A DNA stretch of 64,000 nt from Qipengyuania flava (GTDB lineage Bacteria > Pseudomonadota > Alphaproteobacteria > Sphingomonadales > Sphingomonadaceae), in the NCBI RefSeq assembly GCF_019448255.1, contig NZ_CP080410.1, positions 2,728,001 to 2,792,000 of the forward strand, written 5' to 3'. Shown piece by piece: positions 51,803 to 59,044 of this stretch. The first letter of the stretch is position 1. The number at the start of each line of letters is the position of its first letter. Both the position numbers and the translations under genes were made by a program. The notes below the pieces were generated by a model, which saw only the letters and a list, made by a program, of their open reading frames with translations, searched no databases and was not told where the DNA came from.

Positions 51803-54019
51803 TCAGCCGCCCTTGCGGCTGTCCTCGGCCGCCGCCACCAGTTCGTCGGGCCAGGTGACCTGCGTCTGGGTCTGCGGGTTGAACAGGCCGCCGGCATAGA
51901 CCGCGCCTTCCGCCGCCGCGATCTCCTCTGGCGTGAGGAACTCGCTCGCCTCCAGCGCGAAGACGTCGATGCCGCGGCTGATCTCGGTCGCGTAGATGCG
52001 GCCGTTGTACCAGTAGGCCGACCAATAGCCGCCCGTGATCAGCTGGTCCTCGTCGATCGGGCCACGGTCGAAATAGGCGATCTCGACCGGCTTGCTCGCA
52101 TCGGTGAAGTCGATCACCGAGATGCCGCCCTGGTACCAGGCCTGGACGAAGATATCGCGTCCCGGAACCGGGATGATCGAACCGTTGTGCGCGACGCAGT
52201 TCTCCTTGTCGCCCTGCGGCGCGGGAAGCTTGTAGGTGCCGCGATAGACCAGTTCCTCGCCCACGATGGCGTAGAAGGCGTTGGCTCCCCAGTTCTTGGG
52301 GTCGCCCGCCTGGCAACGCGGACGGCCGCCCCCGCCCCATTCGTCAGTGAACAGCACCTTGGTGCCGTCGTTGTTGAAGGTCGCCGAGTGCCAGTAGGCA
52401 AAGCCCGCATCGGTCACATCGTCGATCCGCACCGGCTTCAGCGGGTCGGAAATGTCGAGGATGATGCCGTTGCCCGAGCACGCGCCCGCCGCGAGGTTCT
52501 TGGCAGGGAAGACGGTGATGTCGTGGCACATGTCGGTGCGGAAGGTGTCCTGCGTCCCTTCGCCGTGGTCGCCCCCGCGCCACAGGCCGGCGATCTCGCC
52601 ATCCTTGGCAAACACGCGCGGCCGGTCGACGATGCGCGATTTGGAGGGGTCGGCCACCGGCACTTCGATGACGTCGATGCTGAACAGCGCGGTGTTGTCG
52701 CCGCCCAGTTCGTAGCAGCCTTCAAGCTCTTCCTCGTCGCGCACGTAACTGGTGCCCGAGTTGTAGACGATCAGCCGCTCGTCATCCGCCTGGACGATGG
52801 AGTGCGTGTGGCTGCCACGGCAGGTCTGGACGAGCCCGACCTGGCGCGGGCGGGTGATGTCGGAAATGTCGAAGATGCGGATGCCGCGGAAGCGCTCGTC
52901 GCTGACGCGGTCATCGACGCCCTGGAGGCCGCAATCGACCCGCGCGCGGCGGTCCTGCACGCTCATCACGAGCAGGTCGCCCGCGATCGAGACGTCGCCC
53001 TGCCCGCCCGGGCACACGACCGAGCTGACGAGCTGCGGGACGCCATCCTCGCCGAGGCGATAGGCGTTGAAGCCGTGGTAGCTGCCCGCCACCATCATGT
53101 CGCCCGAGAAGGCCATGTCGGTGAAGGCGAAGTCGAGCAGCGAACCGCGCTCGCCGAACTGGGGCTTGTCTTCATCCTCGCCCTCTTCCGCCTCCTCGCG
53201 AGGCGACTTGTCGGCTGCATCCTGTTCGGTTTCCTCGTCTTCGTCCTTCGGCTTTACCGGCTGGAGCTGCGCCGGGTTCTCGGGATCGAAGAAGCCGGCG
53301 GGCTTCTCCAGCACCGCCACCTTGCGCAGGTTGAGGATCGCTTCCTCGGCATCGCGGAAGCCTGCGGCCAGCGTCGCGCGCGGATCGCTGGAGAGGGTGG
53401 CGAGAACGCCGTTCATCCGGTCGATCTCGGCCTGCTGGTCGGTCACCACCTCATTGGTGAATTCGTACATCACCGGATCGTAGGCGCTGCCCGAGGTCTG
53501 GTGCAGTTCCTCCACCATGGTCAGCGCGCCGCGGTGGTGTTCGACCATCAGCTGCAGGAACAGCCGATCGAAAGCGGTGCCATTGGCTTCGGCCAGCTCG
53601 CGCATCTGCTCGGGGCTCGCCATGCCCTTCATGGTGTGGTGGTGATGCGCGTGGCCCATGCCCTGCATCGCGGTTTCGAGATTGCGATCGCTGAGCCAGG
53701 TCCGCATGAAGTCCATCTCGTCCTTCTGCCCGGCCTCGATGCGGTCGGCGGTCTTGAGGATGGCTTCGTTGTTGGTCCGGTCCTTGACCAGCTGGGCCAT
53801 GTCGACGGCCTGCTGGTGGTGGACGATCATCCCCTGCATGAAGGTGACGTCGGCGGGCGAGAAGCGCGTATCGGCGAGCTTGATCGCCTCCTCCGCATCG
53901 ATCACGCGCGGCGTTTCCCCCGGTGCGCCAGGCAGCACGATCGGCACGGTCTGCGCCATGGCGGCGGTGGAGGTAGAAAGCAGCAGGCCTGCACCCAGCA
54001 GGCGAAGCGTAGTGGTCAT
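51803..54019 (-). CDS. Exported DUF305 / LVIVD-propeller fusion protein
   Basis: 738 aa. Signal peptide 1-22. Two DUF305 helical copies follow, each with a His-His pair (FMQGMIVHHQQAVDMAQ, His68-69, and LQLMVEHHRGALTMVEE, His161-162), as in ferritin-like metal-binding bundles. Between them is HAHHHH (123-128), a metal-binding cluster. A very acidic linker (258-288) leads to a beta-propeller region (about 290-700) with LVIVD-type repeats (GIRIFDISDITRPRQV, GISVIDFTDASKPVEI). Probably a periplasmic metal-binding or copper-related protein. Start ATG at 54019. Confidence 0.84.
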   Translation of the reverse strand: MTTTLRLLGAGLLLSTSTAAMAQTVPIVLPGAPGETPRVIDAEEAIKLADTRFSPADVTFMQGMIVHHQQAVDMAQLVKDRTNNEAILKTADRIEAGQKDEMDFMRTWLSDRNLETAMQGMGHAHHHHTMKGMASPEQMRELAEANGTAFDRLFLQLMVEHHRGALTMVEELHQTSGSAYDPVMYEFTNEVVTDQQAEIDRMNGVLATLSSDPRATLAAGFRDAEEAILNLRKVAVLEKPAGFFDPENPAQLQPVKPKDEDEETEQDAADKSPREEAEEGEDEDKPQFGERGSLLDFAFTDMAFSGDMMVAGSYHGFNAYRLGEDGVPQLVSSVVCPGGQGDVSIAGDLLVMSVQDRRARVDCGLQGVDDRVSDERFRGIRIFDISDITRPRQVGLVQTCRGSHTHSIVQADDERLIVYNSGTSYVRDEEELEGCYELGGDNTALFSIDVIEVPVADPSKSRIVDRPRVFAKDGEIAGLWRGGDHGEGTQDTFRTDMCHDITVFPAKNLAAGACSGNGIILDISDPLKPVRIDDVTDAGFAYWHSATFNNDGTKVLFTDEWGGGGRPRCQAGDPKNWGANAFYAIVGEELVYRGTYKLPAPQGDKENCVAHNGSIIPVPGRDIFVQAWYQGGISVIDFTDASKPVEIAYFDRGPIDEDQLITGGYWSAYWYNGRIYATEISRGIDVFALEASEFLTPEEIAAAEGAVYAGGLFNPQTQTQVTWPDELVAAAEDSRKGG

Positions 54020-54112
54020 GAGATCAGTCCCCGAAGTTTCCTCGGCGCGCATGAGGCCTTGCCGCCCCCGGGCGGTCAAGCGCAAAATCTACGAACCGCC
54101 CACGGGCGCGGG

Positions 54113-55405
54113 TCAGGAACGCGCGAACTTGCCCCGACGCGGCCCGAGATAGCCGAAGAGGTAGGCGCCCACCTTGCGCATCTGGATTTCCTCCGCCCCT
54201 TCGGTGATCCGGTAGCGGCGGTGGTGGCGGTAAATGTGCTCGAAGGGCTTGTGGCGCGAATAGCCGATCCCGCCATGCGTCTGCATCGCCCGGTCGGCCG
54301 CTTCGCAGACCAGCCGGTTCGCCCAGTAATTGCACATCGAAACCTTGTCGGAGATCGTCTTCTCGATCTCCTCGTGCGGCATGTTGTCCATTTCCCACGC
54401 GGTCTTGTAGATCAGCAGGCGCAGCATCTCGCACTGGGTGGCAAGCTCCACCAGCGGGAACTGGATCGCCTGGTTGCGCGCCAGCTCCTGCCCGAACGGC
54501 TTGCGCTCGCGCGCGTATCGCACGCTCTCTTCCACGCAGTATTGCGCCGCGCCGAGCGAGGAGGCGGCCTGGCGGATGCGGTTCTGGTGAACGAAGCTCT
54601 GCGCGAGCGCGAGGCCGCGGCCCTCGACGCCCAGGATCGCGCTGTCGGGCACCCAGACATTGTTGACCGACAGGCGCGGGTGATCGGTGGGCATGTTGAA
54701 GGTCCACATCCACTCCTCGATCTCCAGGCCGGGAGTGGGATTGGGCACGAGGAAGCAGGTGATCCCGCTCGCATCGCCGTTCTCGCCGCTGGTGCGGGCG
54801 AACATGGCGCAGTGTGTGGCGACATGCATGCCGGTGATCCACATCTTCTCGCCATCGATCCGCCAGCCCTCGACCCCATCGCGCGTCTCGCGCACGGCCT
54901 TGGTCTCCATCCAGGTGGCGTCCGAGCCGTGGTCGGGTTCGGTCAGGCCGAAGGCAACGCGGCGGGTGCCCTCGAAGCCGCCGGTGATGAATTCCTCCTT
55001 CTGCTCCTCGGTCCCGAAGGTCTCGAACATGGCGACGAAGGGGAAGTTGCCAACGATCGAATGCTCGTTCTGGAGATCGTTGTGGAGACCAAGCCCGCGC
55101 TGGGCGAAGCGATCGCGGATGACGGCCATCCAGAGGTTCGACCCGTCCTTGCCGCCGTATTTCTTGGGCGCAGAGAAGCGCCAGTGGCCCGCCTCGTCGG
55201 CCGCCTTGCGCGCCTGGCGCAGCAGGTCTTCCCAGTCGTGATTGGGCAGGCCGCCGCGCTCCCAATCGGTGCGCGCATCCTCGCGGCGGTGGTCGAAGAA
55301 GCGGATGTTGTCGTCTTTCGCGACCAGCGGCTCGATGGTGTTTTCGATGAAGGCGACCAGCTCGGCGTAATAGTCCTCAAGCTCCTGCGGTACGGCGAAA
55401 TCCAT
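54113..55405 (-). CDS. Acyl-CoA dehydrogenase (LvaC / ACAD10-11 type)
   Basis: 430 aa with all three ACAD domains. FAD and active-site motifs: FGLTEPDHGSDATWMETKA, WITGMHVATH, and TDHPRLSVNNVWVPDSAILG; the region ARERKPFGQELARNQAIQF and HGGIGYSRHKPFEHIYRHHR. ATG at 55405 overlaps the stop of the kinase gene (TGATG), so the two are translated together. The pair makes a dehydration role on phosphorylated 4-hydroxyacyl-CoA more likely than ordinary beta-oxidation. Confidence 0.93.
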   Translation of the reverse strand: MDFAVPQELEDYYAELVAFIENTIEPLVAKDDNIRFFDHRREDARTDWERGGLPNHDWEDLLRQARKAADEAGHWRFSAPKKYGGKDGSNLWMAVIRDRFAQRGLGLHNDLQNEHSIVGNFPFVAMFETFGTEEQKEEFITGGFEGTRRVAFGLTEPDHGSDATWMETKAVRETRDGVEGWRIDGEKMWITGMHVATHCAMFARTSGENGDASGITCFLVPNPTPGLEIEEWMWTFNMPTDHPRLSVNNVWVPDSAILGVEGRGLALAQSFVHQNRIRQAASSLGAAQYCVEESVRYARERKPFGQELARNQAIQFPLVELATQCEMLRLLIYKTAWEMDNMPHEEIEKTISDKVSMCNYWANRLVCEAADRAMQTHGGIGYSRHKPFEHIYRHHRRYRITEGAEEIQMRKVGAYLFGYLGPRRGKFARS

Positions 55406-56763
55406 CAGTCCTCTCCTGTCCATTTGGCGCGCGCGAGGGCGAGCATGGGGTATTTGGGCACGTCGGCGCCGAGCTTGTCGAGCGCGTTGCGGCGAAGCAT
55501 GGCGAGCAGGCCCGGCGTTGCCAGCGATCGTTCGCCGTCGAGCAGTTCCTGCGCGAGCAGTTCGTCGTCGAACTCGACCTCTACGGCATCGCCGCGCGCG
55601 ATCATGCCAAGCGCATTGCGGGCGACCGCCAGCTGGAAACGGTCGTGGCCTTCCATCCGGTCCTTCACCGTGGCGAGCCATTCGGAAATCGCAGTCGCGA
55701 TCTCGCCCACGCTCGCCTCGCCCATGGGTTCGAGCTTTTCCTCTGCCCGCGGGACGGGCCGCGCCTGCTCTTCCTCCGGCGCGTCCTCTTCGAGCAGGAG
55801 CAGCAGGTCGAGTTCCTGCTCGCTCGTCCGGCGCGAGATCACGACGCGTTCGAGCATCCGGTCATCACCGCTGCGCCAGAAACTCGCCATGCGGATGCAG
55901 CCAAGCGCCCACCAGACGGTGCGGTAGACCAGCCAGAAACGGAAGCGCCCGGCATCGACCTTCGCGCCGCTTTCTGCCTCGTATGCATCGACATAGTCCT
56001 GCAGCGACCCGAGCCCAAGCGCGGGCCGGTCCACCCGCGCAAAGCGCCAGACCGCCATGCAGCCGAAGGCGAGATCTTCGTGCCGGTCACCGAAATGCGC
56101 CAGCTCCCAATCGAGCACGCCGGTGAGCCGCGAATCCTCGGCGAGCAGATTGCCGAGCCGATAGTCACCATGATTGAGCACCGGATCGACCCGGTCGGGC
56201 AGGTTCGCGCGCAGCCAGTTGAGGCCGAGCGCAATGATCGGGCGATCCGCCCCCGCTTCCTCGAATTGCTGCGCCAGCCCCTCGACCGCTTCGGCGTAAT
56301 CCATTTCCGGGACATCATCGGGCAGCGCCGCCCGCGGCAGACCGTGGATACGCGCAATGTCGCGGGCGACATCGCGCAGGATCGCCGCAGGGTCGTCCAT
56401 CTGGAGGATGACGCGCGGGTCCGGGGTGCCGGGAAGCGCGCGCATGACAAAGCCGCTGCCGATCCCGTCTTCAGGCTCGAGCTCCACGATGACCTCGGGC
56501 GCGGTCACCTCGGCTTCGTGCGCGGCCCGGATGATGGCCGCTTCGCTGTCGTGCCCGAAGGGGCGCCCTTCCATAAAGGACAGGCTCGGCGCGCGGCGCA
56601 GGACGTATTCCGACCCGTCGCTCGCGAACATCCAGCTTTCCATGGTTGCGCCGCCAGTCAGGCGCCTCAACCCAACGGGTGCGCCAAGGCCCGCGCGCGC
56701 AAGCGCCGTGGCCAATCCCTGCTCCAGCGCCTCGGCGCTTTGGTTCTCTCCCATACGGTTCAT
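55405..56763 (-). CDS. APH-family phosphotransferase fused to DUF6285 (LvaA-LvaB-like)
   Basis: 452 aa. Residues 1-340 are an aminoglycoside-phosphotransferase-fold kinase: LTGGATMESWMF (about 35-46), LRRAPS (ATP lysine replaced by Arg), catalytic LNHGDYRLGNLL (His198, Asp200, Asn205), VLDWELAHFGD with the metal Asp near 219. Residues about 352-452 are DUF6285: DRFQLAVARNALGMIARGD, LLAMLRRNALDKLGADVPKYP. LvaB of Pseudomonas putida, as I recall, is a stand-alone DUF6285 protein. Likely phosphorylates the 4-hydroxyl of acyl-CoAs. ATG at 56763 or 56754. Confidence 0.9.
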   Translation of the reverse strand: MNRMGENQSAEALEQGLATALARAGLGAPVGLRRLTGGATMESWMFASDGSEYVLRRAPSLSFMEGRPFGHDSEAAIIRAAHEAEVTAPEVIVELEPEDGIGSGFVMRALPGTPDPRVILQMDDPAAILRDVARDIARIHGLPRAALPDDVPEMDYAEAVEGLAQQFEEAGADRPIIALGLNWLRANLPDRVDPVLNHGDYRLGNLLAEDSRLTGVLDWELAHFGDRHEDLAFGCMAVWRFARVDRPALGLGSLQDYVDAYEAESGAKVDAGRFRFWLVYRTVWWALGCIRMASFWRSGDDRMLERVVISRRTSEQELDLLLLLEEDAPEEEQARPVPRAEEKLEPMGEASVGEIATAISEWLATVKDRMEGHDRFQLAVARNALGMIARGDAVEVEFDDELLAQELLDGERSLATPGLLAMLRRNALDKLGADVPKYPMLALARAKWTGED

Positions 56764-56858
56764 GTGTGCAGGGAAACGGCCCGTCGCTCAAGCCCGGACC
56801 TCTCCCGTGTTTCGTCCGTTGGTTGGGTAACACATTCAGATCAAATCAGGAGAGACCT

Positions 56859-57266
56859 ATGCGCCTTCCCAAAAACGCCCATGTGGCACTCGTCGATGGC
56901 TCCAGTTTCACTATCATGCGCAATGCGGGCGCGCCGCTCGAGCCGAAGCTGAGCGATGCCCAAAAACCGGACCTTTCCGCGACGAACTTCAGCGCCGGGG
57001 TGAAACACCAGGACGACATCGGCCAGAAGCACGGACGCACCGACCTCAACGAGCTGGCCCATGGCGCCGCCGCGGCCGAATGGCTCAACGCCAAGTCGAT
57101 CTCGGGCGAAATTACCGATGTGCTGGTGATTGCCGATCCCAAGACCCTCGGCGAGATGCGGCGGCACTATCACGGCGAGCTGGAGAAGCGGCTCGTTGGC
57201 GAAATCGACAAGACGCTGACCGGGGAGCCGACCGACCGGATCGAACAGGCCATCGCGTCGGCGTAA
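56859..57266 (+). CDS. Host-attachment / baeRF-family protein
   Basis: 135 aa. LVDGSSFTIMRN near 11-22, KHQDDIGQKHGRTDLNELAH (about 49-68) and VLVIADPKTLGEMRRHYHGELEKRL match the Host_attach family (PF10116), named for AtsE of Agrobacterium; the fold relates to bacterial eRF1-like proteins. The role in the cell is unclear. ATG follows AGGAGAG. The gene is divergent from the kinase gene (95 bp). Confidence 0.85.
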   Translation: MRLPKNAHVALVDGSSFTIMRNAGAPLEPKLSDAQKPDLSATNFSAGVKHQDDIGQKHGRTDLNELAHGAAAAEWLNAKSISGEITDVLVIADPKTLGEMRRHYHGELEKRLVGEIDKTLTGEPTDRIEQAIASA

Positions 57267-57405
57267 CGCCTGGGCGCCTTCTTTTGTAACAAAGCGGCAC
57301 AATAGACCGTCTCGCCAGCAACACTTTTCGTCGCTTGGGCCTTGCACCGGCAATCCTGTTGGGCATTAAGCTTTGCCTAACCATGGAGGGTGTAGAAGGG
57401 TCGCT

Positions 57406-58422
57406 ATGGCATTGCGTAACGTGAGCAAGTGGCTGGCCGCAGGGGCGATGGCGATCGCCTCCCCTGCGCTGGCACAGGATAACGGTTTCGAAGCGCTTTT
57501 CGACGAAGCGCTCGGCACCGAAGTTCGCGCCCCGCAGACTCTCGAAGCCGTCTACGAAACCCCGCTCGAGCGGCAAGTCGCCGCCCTTGCGGAAGGCTCC
57601 AACGGACGCATCGGGGTGTATGCGATTGACCTCGCCTCGGGCCGCGAAGTCGGCGTGCTTGCCGACCAGCGCTTCCCCATGGCCAGCACCAGCAAGGTGG
57701 CGATTGCCGCGGTCTACCTCGCCGGGGTCGACGCCGGTAAGTGGAGCCTGACGAGCGAGTTTCGTCTGCCCCGTCCGGGCGGCGCCTATCTGCCCGCGCA
57801 TCGGCATCTCAGCCTGATGATCAGCAAGAGCTGCAACGATTGTACCGACGCCCTGCTCGCAGCGGTCGGCGGACCGCGTGTGGTCAACAAGTGGATGAAG
57901 GATGCCGGGATCGAAGGGTTCCAGCTCAACCGCACCATCCGAACGCTGATTCGCGAAGACGGCCGCATCGACCCGGCCTGGAGCGTCGATCCCAAGGACA
58001 GCGCCACCCCGCGCGCCATGGGCCAGCTGCTCGCAGGAATCTATCAGGGCAAATGGCTCAGCCCGCATTCGCGCCGCGTCCTGCTCGACGCGATGGAGGA
58101 AACCACGACGGGCAAGAAGCGCATGCGTTCCGCCCTTCCGATGAGCGCGCAGCTCGCCAACAAGACCGGTACGCTGAGCCGCACGGCCAGCGACATCGGT
58201 ATCTTCCACACGGCCGATGGCCGCGCGATCGCCGCGGCGATCTATGTGACCGGGCAGAGCCCTTCGATGGCGGTCGAAAACGGCAGCCGCGCCCGCAAGC
58301 TTGAAGCGCGCGCCAATCGCGATGCCCGCATCTCCAGCATTACCTCTGCGCTCTATTACGGCTTCGATCGCCTCGATGACGATGGCCGGAATTGGGCTGC
58401 TGCGGATTACGGCGGCGAGTAA
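57406..58422 (+). CDS. Class-A-beta-lactamase-fold serine hydrolase lacking Glu166
   Basis: 338 aa with a signal peptide (1-24). The catalytic Ser94-Thr-Ser-Lys97 and Lys253-Thr-Gly are intact; the SDN loop is Ser142-Cys143-Asn144. The omega-loop Glu of true class A enzymes (E-x-E-L-N) is absent: the aligned stretch is QLNRTIRTLIRED. Without that base hydrolysis of beta-lactams would be poor, so it is probably a peptidoglycan or other serine hydrolase. ATG at 57406 follows AGAAGGG. Confidence 0.85.
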   Translation: MALRNVSKWLAAGAMAIASPALAQDNGFEALFDEALGTEVRAPQTLEAVYETPLERQVAALAEGSNGRIGVYAIDLASGREVGVLADQRFPMASTSKVAIAAVYLAGVDAGKWSLTSEFRLPRPGGAYLPAHRHLSLMISKSCNDCTDALLAAVGGPRVVNKWMKDAGIEGFQLNRTIRTLIREDGRIDPAWSVDPKDSATPRAMGQLLAGIYQGKWLSPHSRRVLLDAMEETTTGKKRMRSALPMSAQLANKTGTLSRTASDIGIFHTADGRAIAAAIYVTGQSPSMAVENGSRARKLEARANRDARISSITSALYYGFDRLDDDGRNWAAADYGGE

Positions 58423-58470
58423 CAGCTGTCGGCCGGCGCCAAGGCCGGTCCCGCACGCCGATTTCAGGCA

Positions 58471-58512
58471 AAAGAAAAGGGCGGCGCCGGAAGGCACCGC
58501 CCTTTCTTTTCG
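58471..58512. terminator. Bidirectional intrinsic terminator
   Basis: AAAGAAAAGGGCGGCGCC, then GGAA, then GGCACCGCCCTTTCTTTT: near-perfect stem with A- and T-rich flanks, able to end the hydrolase (plus) and the lipoprotein (minus) transcripts. Confidence 0.9.
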
Positions 58513-58543
58513 TGAACGCTAACCGTTCGCGAAGCGTGCGCGA

Positions 58544-58795
58544 TTACTCGGCAGCAGCTTCTTCTTCGGTTTCGCCTTCGACGGCTGCTTCGACTTCAGC
58601 AGCAGCTTCGTCGGCTTCAGCAGCAACTTCTTCAGCACCAGCTTCCATGGCGTCGCCAGCGGCTTCCATGTTTGCTTCTGCGTCGGCAGCAACGCTGTCG
58701 GCGGTTGCTTCAGCAGCGTCTTCGGTTGCTTCCGAGCAAGCAGCGAGGGTCAGGGCAGCGGCCGAAGCGGCAGCAACAAGAGCGATCTTACGCAT
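58544..58795 (-). CDS. Small Ala/Glu-rich lipoprotein
   Basis: 83 aa. Residues 1-20 are a lipoprotein signal with lipobox LAAC (Cys20). The mature part is almost all Ala and Glu with scattered Asp and Met, and runs as one long acidic helix with heptad-like spacing. Similar abundant Ala/Glu lipoproteins exist in Erythrobacteraceae. Its role is unknown; a spacer in the periplasm is possible. Confidence 0.85.
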   Translation of the reverse strand: MRKIALVAAASAAALTLAACSEATEDAAEATADSVAADAEANMEAAGDAMEAGAEEVAAEADEAAAEVEAAVEGETEEEAAAE

Positions 58796-58887
58796 AGGTT
58801 CAAATCCTTAAACAGCGAGTTTTGGATGCGGTTCGAAGGCGAGTGGCCCCCTCTCCACGCGAGTCTCAATTGAGGCCTCACAGTGTC

Positions 58888-58916
58888 TAAATAATGGCCG
58901 AATTGGGGCGTAGCAA
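58888..58916 (-). promoter_or_regulatory. Candidate promoter of the lipoprotein gene
   Basis: TTGCTA (58911-58916) and TATTTA (58888-58893) with 17-bp spacing on the minus strand, in the 249-bp gap to polA, giving a leader of about 85 nt. Confidence 0.45.
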
Positions 58917-59044
58917 GCGGATTCACCGCAATCCCGCCACATTTCCGCCTTATTTCCGACAAAATTGGCGGATTCCCGCGAGTTGTGGAGCGGCGGAAAA
59001 ATGACGCTCCCCTTCCCGGCAACCGGTTGCTAAGCCGCCTTACC

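Noticed and set aside
51488..55927. Open frame of 1479 codons on the plus strand
   Set aside because: Antisense to the DUF305-LVIVD and acyl-CoA dehydrogenase genes; a codon-bias shadow.
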